64,000 nt of DNA from Cyclina sinensis (Eukaryota > Mollusca > Bivalvia > Venerida > Veneridae), in contig JAAONU010000123.1 of assembly GCA_012932295.1 (NCBI GenBank), forward strand, positions 2,728,001 to 2,792,000, written 5' to 3'. The position numbers were made by a program, and so were the translations under genes. This document shows positions 1 to 13,079 of this stretch, piece after piece; position 1 is the first letter of the stretch, and each line of letters opens with the position of its first letter. The notes under the pieces were generated by a model. That model was not told the DNA's origin. It saw only the letters and a list, made by a program, of their open reading frames with translations, and made no database searches.

Positions 1-760
1 TGCTAAAATAAGTGTTTATACTTACAGATAAATGCGAAAAATTATTCTAAATGATGAATTAAATTTAAAAAAAAAATGAATAAATATCACAAAAACTTAA
101 TACCATTTTCATAATGTCCAATGTCCGTCTACATTTCAAAACATTTTATCATTTTTCTAGCATTTCTATCTTAAAAATAAAAAAGGCTTGGTCAAAACTC
201 ACCGTACCGATTTAAAATTCCTGAATTTCTTCACTACTAATTAATTCCAAGTGCTAGGTATTCTGTAATATCACACCATTCACTGACCATGTATGAACGT
301 AGCAACACTGAAGTACATAATCAAGTCATATATATTTTTAAGAGGGTAAAGAACGTAATCTTTCAAAATCACATAAAAGTTTTAGTTATCTCAATAGTGC
401 GATGAATAATGATTTTTACGAGAGATCGGTCCGCGATTTTCATGGCTGATTCCCTATGACATGAATACCTTTTGTTTTAACTTTATTGATTAGGAAATCT
501 TTAATACAGTTGGCGATGGAACATCATTTTTAATTTGGTAAACTGTAGAATTACAGTCATGTTCAATATTTATATGTTAGCGCATAACCGACTCCTTGTA
601 CAGCTAAAACGTAATTTTAACCATTTATAGTTACAGTGTTAACCATTAGTTTGAATGGATGTTTGAACTTTAATATGAACAAACAATGGCGAGACATTAA
701 CGTCAAAAATGCTGCTTGTCTTTAAATGAGATATGTTTGAATTTAACAAAGTTCATCTCC
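1..760. other. Intergenic A+T-rich sequence, nothing recognised
   Basis: No exon-like frame, no repeat shared with the rest of the window and no RNA gene seen. Confidence 0.5.
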
Positions 761-764
761 GTCT

Positions 765-1095
765 CTGTCCAGTCTGTTCTTTTGAGTTCTATCTTGTCCT
801 GTTGAGTTCTGTTATTCTGTTCTGTTCTATTCTGTCCCGTCCTGTTATGTTCTTTTGAGTTCTATCTTGTCCTGTTGAGTTCTGTCTTGTTCCGTTCTGT
901 CCTGTTCTGTTCTATCTTGTCCTGTTGAGTTCTGTCTTGTTCCGTTCTGTCCTGTTCTGTTCTTTTGAGTTCTATATTGTCCCGTTGAGTTCCGTCCTGT
1001 TGAGTTTTACCCTGTTCCGTTTTGTCCTGTTCTGTTCTTTTAAGTTTTATCTTGTCCTGTTGAGTTCTATTCTATTCTGGTCCACCCTGCTCTGC
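765..1095 (+). repeat. TTCTGTCCTG-type pentanucleotide-rich array
   Basis: Irregular tandem repetition of GTTCTGT/TCCTGT/TGAGTTCTATC motifs. A higher-order repeat of about 75 bp (TTTTGAGTTCTATCTTGTCC) recurs at about 780, 851 and 961. The open frame across it is repeat-derived. Confidence 0.8.
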
Positions 1096-1346
1096 CTCCT
1101 TTCCGTGCTGACAAAGAAGTCAAAATATTGTTTTTTTACTGTCTATAACAATATATAAGATTTGAGGTATTTGCTTCTAATAAGTAGAACTACTAAATAA
1201 CTGAAGTGCGAAGAAATGCCATGAATAGCACTGACGTAATTTTGCACGTTTTTTATTTGATGGATAGAAAATTTTCACTCGCCAGTTGTTTCATACACTC
1301 GGATTTATTTCACTTTGTTAAAGATTTGTTCACTTAAGCTTAATAT

Positions 1347-1446
1347 CATCGTCGGAAACCCACGTTCGATCCATTCCGTTTCACTCTATTTATCTACGGT
1401 ACATAATGTAGTTGTGCGGAATATGTACCGGGGGTCACCGACGATG
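1347..1446. mobile_element. 100-bp MITE with 9-bp target duplication, copy 1
   Basis: Inverted ends CATCGTCGGAAACCCAC and CACCGACGATG are flanked by 9-bp repeats GCTTAATAT (1338-1346 and 1447-1455). Same family as 40707-40799. Nine-bp duplications are typical of Mutator-like elements. There is no coding capacity. Confidence 0.8.
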
Positions 1447-1689
1447 GCTTAATATAAGTATTGTTGCATTGTTAAAAAATACAACAACATAAACCTGTTT
1501 GGAAGTAGAAATATCGCTGAGTGCGATTCATACCCCCACCTATGTCATTGATAGAAGGTGACTTGGATATTTGAATAGATGGAAAAAGAATAACTTTTTT
1601 TGTCGAATAAAATAGTTGTGTTTAATGAAAAGAAAAGACAACACTTCACAGATAATGGTAATGAATAAATTTTGAATCATCAAATCAGG

Positions 1690-2830
1690 AACATTTGAGC
1701 CAATTCTGAACAAAATCCTTCAAAGGGTATAAAATTTACAGAGTGGGCACGAAAATTGTCTGACCTTCAAATGTGACCTTGACATGGGTTCTTCACATTG
1801 CCTTGTTGAGTAGAATATTTGAGCCAAGTAAGAACAAAATCCTTCAAGGGGTAAAGAATTTACAGAGCAAACAAGACGCATTGTCCTTTATTAATTGTCA
1901 GATATTTGACCTTCCAGTGTGACCTTGACCTTGAGCTGACACAAGGGCAATATGGGTTGTGCACATTGCCTTGTTGAGATGAATATTTGAGCAAAGTTAG
2001 AAAAAAACCTTGTCTTATAATTCATTGTTAAATATTTGACCTTTAAGTGTGACCTTGACCTTGAGCTAGTAAAAGTCAACAAAAGTTGTACACATTGTTA
2101 ACATAAGGTAAACATCTGAGCCAAGTCTGAAGAAAATCCTTCAAGGGGTTTAGGATTTACAGAGCGGACACGAAAATTAACTGACCTTCCAGTGTGAACT
2201 TGACCTTGACCCGACATAAGGGCAACATGGGTTTCCACATTGCTTTGCTGAGTTGAATATTTGAGCCAAGTAAGAATAAAGTGCTTAATGGGGCAAAGAA
2301 TTTACACAGCAAACAAGACACATTGTCTTTTTTTTATTGTCAGATATTTGACCTTCCAGTGTGACCTTAAACTTGAGCTGACACAAGGGCAATATGGGTC
2401 GTGCACATTGCCTTTATTAGACGAACATTTGAGCAAAGTTAGAAGAAAATCCTTGTCTTATAATTCATTGTTAAAGTTCTGACCTTCAAGTGTCCTTGAC
2501 CTTGAACTGGTACAATATCAACATAAGTTCTGCAGATTGTTATCAAAAGGTGAACATCTGCACCAAGTTGGAAGAAAATTCTCCAAGGGTGTAGGATTTA
2601 CAGAGCGACACGAAAATTAACTGACCTTCCAGTGTGACCTTGACCTTTTAACTGACACGAGGACAACATGGGTTCTGCACATTCCCATGTTGAGGTTAAC
2701 ATCAATGCCAAGTTTGAATAGAACCCTCCGTTAGTATATGAATTATTGAGCGTACAAGGTGAAGACAGACAGACAGACCGAAGCGACGAAGCGATTCCAG
2801 TATACCTGGTAGCTAGATATCTTGTTAAAG
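1690..2830 (+). repeat. Array of about seven 130-165-bp units with GACCTTGACC core
   Basis: GACCTTCCAGTGTGACCTTG or close variants start near 1759, 1909, 2038, 2182, 2349, 2481 and 2620. The array closes with GACAGACAGACAGACCG and CCTGGTAGCTAGATATCTTG (2765-2824). The composition matches the interiors of tandem-core mobile elements in this window, but terminal hairpins were not identified. Confidence 0.75.
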
Positions 2831-3059
2831 CCTATTTAGTAAGAAGGAATTCTTTGTTTAACCGTTAAAACATTGTTAATTTCACTATATTTTAGCTTTG
2901 AGTTTGTCTAAATTCTACAGTTGGTTTAAATATGTATATATTTTTTTAGTTAATATACATATGTACATTGTTTTTGTATAATTCATTGGACTATTTATAT
3001 TAGGATACTGATGATATGTATATCATAACCATAATTTCATGTGAAATATTTCTTATGTA

Positions 3060-3184
3060 TAAATACCTAAGGTGACTTATAGGTCCATTGGGCCGGGTGT
3101 AATGCTAAATTATTTATCATCGTCATTTGTAAATTGTCATACACATGTCACTATAATAAAGAATCTACTTACTTACTTACTTAC
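3060..3184 (+). mobile_element. Probable 3' tail of a non-LTR element
   Basis: GACTTATAGGTCCATTGGGC leads to AATAAAG and a (ACTT)n tail at 3167-3184. A polyadenylation-like signal followed directly by a short tandem tail is typical of LINE/SINE 3' ends. No coding part is left. Confidence 0.4.
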
Positions 3185-4179
3185 ACACTTTTTTGTGGTG
3201 GGGTATAATAACCTGTATGATTTCCAAAATAATATGAAAATGAAAAAAAAAAGGCACCTCCTGTGTTTCTTCTGAATAAGGTCGTTAATGCGTGGCCACT
3301 GTCAAGAAAGAAGAACAGAAGCCAAAACAGGCATGAATGAGTGTATTCATGTTAGATAAAAAGCTACTCAGGATTCCGGCTTGTAAATATCAAACGCTTT
3401 TCTAAAAATTCAATAGATAAATTAAAAACATTTTGTCCTTATTCAGTTTCGGGATGGTATAAGTTTTCTTATTTTTCACAAAATCTCTCTATTAAATGCC
3501 TATATCCGCCAAAACAGAATTATGCGTAGAATGTAAGGATAGCCTAAAAAATGGACACATTTGTATCATACAGTAAGACTCTTTTATCGAACCTAACTAT
3601 ACGCAGTTCATTATCATATGTAAATCAAGATGGTTAAAAACTTAAAACAAGCCTTGTGTATCGAAATCTGTTTCTTATGAAAAAAATACCAAAATCAATG
3701 AACAATAGAGATTTTAATGACATTAAATCTTCTAAATATTTGATTCACAATTCGACTGGGTATCACTTACTTCTTATTTGTTTGTGTAAAATTACCCGTG
3801 CTACATGTAATACTTATCTTTACGATTGTATCGGAATAAATTACAATGATTTATTTATTGTCTATCGAAGAGCGAGTGAACAAACACAGTTGTCACCGAA
3901 CAGTAACTTTGCTCGACGTGTTCTTGGCTTTAAATCTTTTATCATGTTTAAAAATGTATAAACAAAATGCTACATTTAGAAATTACAACATGGACGGGGT
4001 GTTCTTTTTTATGACAAGACCGTAAGACATAAATGGCCTGTTTCTATTTACTTTAGTTTAATTGCTATGCGAAGTGTTTGCTTTAAGTTTTATTAATGAG
4101 AGATATTCCCGAAAAACAGATATATAAATTCCATAATCTGCTACATCAAAGATAATAAAGTCGTACATAGACAGAAACT

Positions 4180-4270
4180 CGTTTGTTTGTTTGTTTGTTT
4201 GTTTGATTGATTGTATTTCTGTCTGTCTGTTTGTAAGTATATCTGTCTGTCTATTCATTTCTGTCATTCG
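4180..4270 (+). repeat. (GTTT)n and (TCTG)n microsatellites
   Basis: GTTTGTTTGTTTGTTTGTTT at 4182-4205, then TCTGTCTGTCTGTTTG and related tracts. The open frames on both strands here come from the repeat. Confidence 0.85.
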
Positions 4271-5142
4271 TTCGCGCATACGTCGGTTTCTGTTTGTTTA
4301 TTCGTCCGTGCGTGTGTGCGTCTGTTCAATTCTGCTTTCGTTCTTTTATAATCCTAGATACACACTGACATCTTACAATTTTACTCACATCTTGTCACCT
4401 CTGACCCTGGTCAGTCAGACGACGGTGGAAGTAATGAAGATTCTAACACTGGGTCTCCTTCTTATGCCAGAACATAGGAATATTCTATTTAAGGTAAGAG
4501 TTTACCTTGCAATGAATTCCATCTAAATGCTAACGACATTTTTAATAAATGATATAAATCTATTTAACCAATATAAGCTCCATGGGACTTGAAAGAAATT
4601 GAGTTGCATCGGTTTAAAAAGAAGTAACATTGAAAGAAATCAGATAAGATTAATTATAGAATGTTACGCATTAGAGAACATCAGTTTTGATACGAAATAA
4701 TTGTACAAATTTTATTAAGTGAAATGCATTCAATCAGAGTTAAGAACGAAACTTGACTGAGTGGTACCTGTATGGTTGAAGGCCAACCGACTTCAGGCAA
4801 AAAAAAAATCATAAATATCTTGGTAGTATCCTGTTAAATTAACTATGTATACATACATCCATACATTGTACAACTCTGTTCCTTTGATCAAATCTTGGAG
4901 TCATTAAATCAGTTATCATCACGACCAAAAATGGTGGTCATTCACTATTTTATACTTTCTTTTAAATTTAAATATTGCCTTACCGAAAATGCATGAAAGA
5001 AAACCAAAACTTTTTGTTTAATTAAATTAAGTTGTAAATAGATGAATTTAAAAAAAAAAGAAATTATGTAGTAAGGTTATTTACGTCTTTTTGTAAGATT
5101 TAATTCAAAATTGATCTAACAGTAAAAATCTCATCAATTTTG

Positions 5143-5199
5143 GTTGTAGTTGTAGTTGTCTTGCAGTTTTCAAAGTTCCTGTTGCTGATCGTGCAGTGT

Positions 5200-5231
<32 letters not shown>
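5143..5231 (+). repeat. (GTT)n/(GGT)n microsatellite
   Basis: GTTGTAGTTGTAGTTGTC, then GTTGTTGTTGTTGTTGGTGG at about 5200-5231. Confidence 0.8.
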
Positions 5232-6854
5232 GTTTTTAAAGATGTCATTCTAAGCCTGATAAACGTTTGTTTTAAGGGACATTTTATTTAGACTTAGTTT
5301 TTTTTTTCTCTTCTCCTTTGACGTAAACAGTATACAAAATTGTAAGATCTCTAATGTCAAGGGGTACGTTTCTTAGTCAAAACTGAAAAAAACTGAATGC
5401 CGTTTGAGTCGCATCGAATATCGTGAAAATAAAAATGGGACTTCGCTCTACTTTATTACCGTATTTTGAGATCAATTTACGGGTGTGGTTTTCTTTTCTC
5501 TGTTTTTCTTTTATTGTTTTTTTGTAAATGCTGCTGGTGGTTTGTTGTTTTTGTTGTTGTAGCTGTCATTGTAAATCGCTGCTAGGAAATTTAGAGTAGA
5601 AAGATGTTGCATTGTTAAATGTAGGGTTATGTCTTAAAATTTTTCCTAATCTTACGTTTTCCACATGTTACTGGACAGTGTCGAAAACTAGCACTAGTTT
5701 TAAGCTCGTTGACTATTGTTTGAAATGTTACACCTACCGCCAAACTGCATTTGTAAACTTATCAAATGCGAATGTTGTCCGTACAACTGTCCGTGTGTGC
5801 CCGATATAATGCGACAGTCAAAACGGTTTCATATCTATCTACCCGTATTTGAAACAGGCTTGTCACCAAAACGACTTGGTTTACGACACTGGTGTGATTT
5901 GGTGACCGTGGGAAATCACTGGGTCATTAAAAAGGATTCGTTAAGCAAAAGGAAACTAATAAAAACTTATTCAAAAATGGAAATGCATTTGATGTTAATA
6001 TGGATTAACTTTTTTTAATCCAATTTACTTGACTAGTAGTAACTACATCCATAAAATTAAATTAACCGATTGAATAGAAAATGTACAACAAATATGCATA
6101 ATTTCATCATAATTTCTGAATAAAGCAAATACATATATGTAACGATCGATTAGAACGTGAATGTTTCTTTTTAAATACCACTGCATAAAACTTCTTAAAT
6201 CTGCATTAAGTAATTGATGTCGTGAGATAGTGTGGTTGAAGACGTCCTTGATCGCCATATGTTCTATTTCATATTTACCATCAAATTGTTAACAGAAATA
6301 AAACCGCATAATACTTGAATCCTCTATGTTACTTCTTTCATTTAGAAGTATTCAGGTAAGGACAAGTCAATTTAGTTGCCGACGATGTATGGAACACATA
6401 TAATCCCGCCGGAAGTTCTGTTCTCAGAAATACACACTTGATGTCATAGAATTTATATGTCATTAATACTGATTAAATTGAATTTTTGCATGTAGGTCTA
6501 TCAGGCTTTAAACCTTACAAGAAGTCTATAGGTCTATTTCTTGAAATTTAAATCCATCTACGGAATATCTAGCTCGGATCCATGCCTTAACGAACGATAA
6601 CTCTTTAACTAAATGCTCTTTTGTAGCCTTTGATTTGTAGATCTACGTGGTAATAAAATTTTCGATCAAGGGGGACAACTGAGAAACATACCTTTTCTAG
6701 CATCTTGCAAAGCTTAAGTAACCGAGAACTCCGTGATCACGTGTTTATCATTTCAACTTCACATCACTCTTGCAAATTTCGTGTAAGATTCAAGTTTCAG
6801 GATTCTAATGAATTTGTGAGTCACTGAAATGTTAATGGCTTCCATTTTCTTTGC

Positions 6855-6894
6855 TGACGTATGTGACGTCATATTGACGTATATGACGTCATTT
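6855..6894. promoter_or_regulatory. Duplicated CRE cluster
   Basis: Two tandem 20-bp units, TGACGTATGTGACGTCATAT and a copy differing at two bases, hold two perfect CRE octamers (6864-6871, 6884-6891) and two TGACGTA half-type sites (6855, 6875). No gene is recognised next to it. Confidence 0.5.
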
Positions 6895-7377
6895 TTACAA
6901 TTTTAACGCACGCTCGGTTAACTGTAGTGTTAGAAGTAGTAGGCCTTCATATTATAACATCTGAGTAAGTCTAAAAGATGAAAATGTTTAAAAAGGACTG
7001 TAATGATAAGATAATGACGAAATTGAGCCTTAAGGGAGCCTTCTACCAGTAGCGGATTTGTAAGCACTTGTAAACATAGGTCTATTTCCATTCTTCTTGA
7101 TCTTCCTAAATTTAATCGGAATTACGGATAATTAAAATGATTTAAAACAAGTAAATGCGTATGACAGCATTATATTATATTCATACAAGTTTCTAAATGT
7201 GATAACGGTTTGTATGCAATTTACAAGCATATATTCACACAGCTTTAGAGATTTTGAATATTTCTTTCCTACAGTGTGCTTCTGAAACACACCAAAACCT
7301 GTACTTTGTTAACCCACAGTACTAAAACTTTATCAATCTCTAGCATTTCTTAAGCTATCCAAAGTACCGAGATCTAG

Positions 7378-8570
7378 ATCTACCTCAAGAGCAAAACATA
7401 AACCTGATCGACGTTAAGAGCCAGATACTGTAATCCCAATCATTCAAATGTCAGACATTGAATTCTCGATCTAGCTCAAGTTATCCCAATCTGCTTTAAA
7501 ACCAACGTTTTAATCTCAACCTATCTTAAAGTGTAAAACATTGTAATTTTGCTCTAACCCTCGGCACAACATTGTAACTTCTATCTACCTCATGAGCCCA
7601 ACATTTTTCTGATCCTTTACAGGCTAAAACATTGTTACCTTGTTCTACTTCAAGAGCCAAACATTGCAATCCCGATCTACCTAAGGGGTCAAACATTGTA
7701 ACCTTGATCTACGTTAAGAACTAAATATTGTATTTATGATCTATTTAAAGAGCTTAACACTGTAACTTCCACTTACTTCGAGAGCCAAATATTGTAACTT
7801 CAATCTACCTCAAGAGCCAATCACTGTACTTTTGATCTACTTCAAGGATCCAATATTGGAACCTTGACCTACCACAAAAGCCAAACATTGTAATCTCAAT
7901 CAACCTCAAGAGCTAATATTGTAATACTGATCAACTTCAACAAACAAATGCTGTAATCCCGATCTACCTCTGGTCCAAACATTGTAACATTCATCTAATT
8001 CAGGAGTTAAATTATTGTTACCTTGATCTGCCAACTTTACCTCCTCAAGAGTTAAATATTGAAATCTTGATATCCCTTCTAACCTTGATCTACCTCAAGA
8101 GTCAAGCATTGTTACCTTGACATACCTCAAACACCAAACATTGTAATTTAGTTCTACCTCATAAGCCAAACTTTGTAATCAATCTACCTCAAAAGACAAT
8201 TTTTGTAATCTTGATCTCTCAAGGGCCAAATATTATTATTCTGATGTACCTCAGGGCAAAACATTCAAACATTGTTGTACCTCAAAATCCAAACACTGAA
8301 ATCTTGGACTATCTTAGGACAAAACATAGTTTCATGTATCTTGTTCTACCTCAAGAGCCAAACATTGTTACCTTGTTCTACCTCAAGAGCCAAACATTGT
8401 TACCTTGTTCTACCTCAAGAGCCAAACATTGTTACCTTGTTCTACCTCAAGAGCCAAACACTATTACCTTGTTCTACCTCAAGACCTGTCAAAATTTTGT
8501 TCAATGGTTAAACACTGTAATCTTTATCTTCTTAGGGAGCCAAACATTGTTGTTTTGTTCTGCAGCAAGA
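7378..8570 (+). repeat. 32-bp minisatellite, homogenised at its right end
   Basis: Unit CTACCTCAAGAGCCAAACAT then TGTTACCTTGTT, 32 bp. Copies at 8340-8490 are almost identical; those to the left are progressively diverged (32-36 bp, consensus still readable), about 36 units in all. The unit is not a multiple of three. The 202-codon frame from 8211 is a by-product. Confidence 0.85.
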
Positions 8571-9094
8571 GATGAACAATCTAAATCTATAACTACCTTA
8601 CAAACCAATCGTTGTAATCTTTATTTTATATCTTTAGACCAACGTTTTTATAAGAGTCATGTGTATCACAAACTTATAGGATTTGTGAGTATAAACATAA
8701 TGCAAGTACATAATAAACAAAAGAAATACACATGCACATCATTAATTTTTTGTCCTTTTTTTATTTTCATTTATTTATATATTAAACAATTATCACAAAA
8801 ATGGTATAAAACTAAGTAAAGATCACAAGGTAGATTACCTACAATATCTTACAACAGATAATTTTAGTACTTTTACATCTAAGTCAAACATAACGCAGAT
8901 TTACAATGGCTACAAAATATGTGGTGCACAGTCTGGTACCCAGCGTACTTTCCAGAGTAAAAGTACGTATGACGTAAGGAATCAGGGGCAGACAACACCA
9001 GACTAATGTGGAGACATACTTTATTGTATGCCATTATAGCATTTTTTGACTTTCAGTCTGTATCAGAGAGAACAGTCGCTATGTTTGAATGAAT

Positions 9095-9182
9095 GCCATG
9101 CCCCCAAGGGGGCCTCAAAAAGGTTGATGTTTGGTGACAAACAGACAGACAAAAACAATATCCCTCCCTCTGGGGGCATAAA
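9095..9182 (-). mobile_element. 5' fragment of the ATGCCCC hairpin-headed family
   Basis: On the minus strand it starts TATGCCCCCAGAGGGAGGGA, followed by TTGTCTGTCTGTTTG, and ends near GCCCCCTTGGGGGCATGGC. It resembles the 5' end of the element at 55626. Confidence 0.5.
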
Positions 9183-9409
9183 AAAAGACTGCTTTCTCAT
9201 AACTTGAACAGATCATAAACATTAAACTGTTTTATTTTGCTAATAAGACTGGTTAAAGGGTTTTCTTATCAACTCACCAGACTTTATAAGCTCTAAATCT
9301 AAGTGTTTGGTTCTTAAAAATTGCTGACTTTTACACTGTAATAATTGGTCTGTTTAATTGAATTTAACTGTATAAGTCACAGTTTTTTAGTATTTAACAC
9401 AATTAAACA

Positions 9410-9992
9410 AAGCAAGAGGTCCATGATGGCACTAAATCACTCACCTGAGTATAACTGCCAATAACAACAAGTCCAATGGATAGATTTATTATCACAGAAA
9501 AATCTGGAAAATGTTGTTTGTTTATGAAAAAAAAATTTAAAGTTTGTCATATGTCTTGTAATTTCTCTTTTTTAAGGTTAAACATGTGAATTTCTGTTGA
9601 GTCACAAATGATCTATGAAGCACAAATTGAATAATCTTCATTGAGGTCCACAAGATAAAACTACATGCAACATTTCAAAATTCTCAATCTCATGGTTTCT
9701 GATAAGCAGATCTTGAAAGAGTTTGTCCATATAAGTCCATGAAAAATATCTGACACCTTGGGGCAGTGCTAAAAATGACCCAAGGGGCAGAGTTTGAAAA
9801 AGTTTGGCACAGGTCTACTTGACATTGCTTCATGCAAAATTTCAAAACTCTGTGCTTTCATAAAAGAAGCAATCTTTCAGAGGGCGATGTTGTATAAAGA
9901 TATAATTTGGCAAATATGATCCACACAGCACAACAGACTTGGGGTGATCACAAATGCTCACACTAAGCACATTTTGCTCAGGTGAGCTAAAA
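9410..9992 (-). mobile_element. AGCTCACC-family element, copy A
   Basis: Read on the minus strand it starts TTTTAGCTCACCTGAGC and ends TCAGGTGAGTGATTTAGTGCC, then an imperfect GCCATCATGGAC hairpin and CTCTTGCTTT. It is a short version (about 580 bp) of the family whose long copies lie in CaMKI intron 1. Confidence 0.7.
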
Positions 9993-9999
9993 TAGTGTT

Positions 10000-11576
10000 T
10001 TGACTTGAAGGTAAGTATGATACCAAAAAAGAAAGTGGATCCTCAAGCATTTCTGATAGGTTGAATGATACGCTGTTCTTATACTGTATAGCTGCAAAAC
10101 AAAAATCCCTATGAAAATAAACTTAAGCCTCTTCAATACTTTTTGCTACAACAGAAAGATGCAATCAAATGAAAAATTTGATTCTACATAAAAATCTATC
10201 AGGCCTTATGTCTGTAAATCGTACTAAATTTCTACACAAGGAATGAGAAAGGAGGTACATGATTCCTACTCAAACTATCATGTAATCAACGATCTTCCAT
10301 TCATATGGTATATCTGTTAAGTATACCCATTTTAACTTCAAATCTATTAAAATACAGATAAAATATGTATGGTTATCTGCAAGAAGAAAGTGTCTGACCT
10401 TAGAAATGCCAAAATGTTAACAACTTCTAAATATCTACTTATAGAATTTTTTGTTGAAAAAAAATTAAAGACAAAAATCAGAAGTATAAGAAGTTTTTCA
10501 GTGTTCTTTACAAGAATACCTCAAACTATGTTTCACATTACTGAATTTTTATCTGAAAACATTACACGTGGGGACCATTACATATATTTTGACCATGACC
10601 TTGATTTTGATGACCCTTCTAGAAGTTTTCAAATGCTTGAAGATTCACTTACAGTTGCTATAAGAATACAAAATCTCACAAATTTTCCATTGGCCTGATT
10701 TGTTCAAGATAGATAACTCAACATTATTAACATTTTATTTCGTACTGAGCATCTCCCTTGGGCAAAAAATACATTTTGTACTCTGGACAGGGTCCAAGCA
10801 CACTTTTGCTTAAGTTTTTTCTACTTAATTGTTTGTAGAGCAGTTAGTGCTTTTTTAATCATATTAATCATATTAAGTACAAAGTATTTAATTATTTCAA
10901 AGACCAATTAGTGCTTTTTTAATCATATTAAGTATTTAATTATTTTATAAGGGTGACATGCAACACAAAAAAGTAAAAATCTTCGGATGTAAAAACAAAT
11001 TCATAATAAATTGAAAATCACAGATTTTCAAGATATTTAGCAACAGTGTGAACTTGGCTATCTCTGTAATTCTACCAATGAGTAACATTGTGTGAAATAT
11101 GATTCAACCACATATTCAAAGAAAAACAGTCAGCAATTATGTGAACAGCATGGCTATCTCGGGAATTCTCCCCATGAGTAACCTTGTGAGATGTGTGATT
11201 CACCTAGTAAATGATTGAAAAGATGAATTTAGACCTAAAATGTAAGAAGCAGTTTAAGAGAGCACTGCTGACAAAATCAGAATGTACATGTATACTCAAG
11301 TAAGAAATAAAAGGACTGACAGACAGACAAACAGACAGATGTGCAAGACAAACACGGGATGTCACCTTGTTAAATTTAGTGCAAAAATATAAACATTTTC
11401 AAAATGAACTTCATGGACTAGTACAACATTAATGTATGTATGAAAAAGGTGATACATTCAACACAAAATAATAAATATACAATTCACATACATTCAAGTA
11501 AATGAAGATATAAATTTTTATAGTCTATGAAAACAAAACATATCATTTACAGGTTAAATCATACAAACATCAATAA
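10000..11576. other. Intergenic repeat-like sequence between copies A and B
   Basis: A duplicated TTTTTTAATCATATTAAGTA segment (10850-10940) and GACAGACAGACAAACAGACA (11319-11338) are visible. The rest is unclassified. Confidence 0.4.
10369..10698 (+). other. Unrecognised 109-codon open frame, probably not a gene
   Basis: An A+T-rich frame, with a TTTGACCATGACCTTGATTT stretch of the kind seen in the dispersed repeats. No domain, no splice context or relatives in the window. Recorded only because it is one of the few frames above 100 codons. Confidence 0.2.
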
Positions 11577-12612
11577 GAACAAGAGGGTCATCATGGCCCT
11601 GGATCATTCACCTGAGTAGCTTGGCTGTGGATCTGCTGTTAAGCAAACATCAGAGGCAGTAATACATTTTCTAATTGAAGATTTTCAAAGATATCATATT
11701 TTATACAAATAAAACCCATGAGGCAGAGGCAATTTTGAACTAACAGCTTGTGAGGAGATGCACAATGCTGACAAAAAAATATATTTTAGCTATTGCTGCC
11801 ATTTTGTCCTGTGGTGTAGAACCATTTGAGCAATTTCATAGGTGGATATATAATGAACATTCCTGTGAAATTATATGGAAAAAGAATGCTGTTCAAAACC
11901 GAATTTCTTTTGTATGTTTTCTTTTGTGAGCTCTGGTGAGGCCTATGTGCAATGGAGTGGAACCTTTTCAGAGCCGAAATATAAGGAATATTTTAATGAA
12001 ATTTGGTACAAGAATACCTTGGCATTGAGGAGGAAAACTAGCAGCTTAAGAAGTGATTTTATTTGATTTTTTTTTTGTCTACTATTAGCTTTTGCAGACC
12101 TGATGTGCAATGGAGTGGAACAGTTTGAGCAATTTAGGAAAGGTCAATATACGGAACATATTGTTAAGTTTGGTTAAAAAATGGCCAAGTGGTTTTGAAG
12201 GAGATGCCCTTTAAAGCCAAACATTGATGAAAATCTATTTTTAGCTCTGGTGGCCATTTTGTGCAATGGAGCTGAGGCATTTGAGGAATTTTAATAGATG
12301 GCTAAGTAAGGAACCTTTCTGTGAAATATTTTTTGGGAAATGACCTTGCAGTACAGGAGGAGATGTTGTTTGAAATTTTTTTCTATTTTTAGCTTTTGTA
12401 GACCTTATGTGCAATGGAATGGAACAGTTTTAGCAATTTTTGAAAAGGCAATATAAGGAACATTTCTGTCAAGTTCGTTTAACAATAGCCTTGTGGTTTT
12501 GGAGGAGATGTCATATGAAGTAAAATGTTGACGATGGAAGCTGGATGATGGATGCCAGACAAAGGGTTATCCCAAAAGCTCACCCTCGGCATTTGCTCAG
12601 ATGAGCTAAAAA
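11577..12612 (-). mobile_element. AGCTCACC-family element, copy B
   Basis: On the minus strand: TTTAGCTCATCTGAGCAAATG at the start and CTCAGGTGAATGATCCAGGGCCATGATGACCCTCTTGTT at the end (given in two parts of the same terminus). Inside are four diverged units of about 155 bp marked by GCAATGGAGTGGAAC near 11952, 12110 and 12412 and a variant at 12265. Confidence 0.7.
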
Positions 12613-13079
12613 CAAAGGCAATCTGCCAAGTTTTGACACAGTGAATCAGAATAATTTTTTATACCCCAATTAGTTCCTCAGCTGCTAAAAAACTTGACTA
12701 AGATCTATGCCAAACTGTACATGATTATCATTGCATATAAGTACTTGAATGCATGACAGTGCATTATTAATGTAAAACTAAAATTTCTAGTAACAGAGAA
12801 AAAATTACAATTAATAGATTTAGAATGACCAATTTAGTACATGTAGCATTAAAACTGATCAGCTCTTTGCTCTTATATCAAAACTTCCTGGATGGGTACC
12901 TTTGTTAATAGGAGATCTTACTTATACATGTACCCTAGCTTTAGAACAACACATAGTTACTGCCACCTATAACAATGAACATACTAAAAGTAACCAAATC
13001 ATGTTCCACTGTCTGCTGTAAATTGCCAGTTTTACTCATGATAAACTTCATTAATCTCATACTCATAAAAAAACAAGCA

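Larger units (their letters stand above)
3190..6850. other. Intergenic sequence, only microsatellites recognised
   Basis: Frames at 3656-3961 and 5716-6018 (about 100 codons each) have no domain, poor composition and no splice context; I treat them as chance. The simple repeats are listed separately. Confidence 0.5.

Noticed and set aside
925..1158. 77-codon Phe/Leu/Ser-rich frame resembling a membrane protein
   Set aside because: Translation of the TTCTGTCCTG-type array; hydrophobicity follows from T-richness.
8211..8819. 202-codon open frame, the longest on the plus strand
   Set aside because: It runs through the 32-bp minisatellite (LPQEPN... translates the repeat) and continues into A+T-rich sequence; no domain or splice context.
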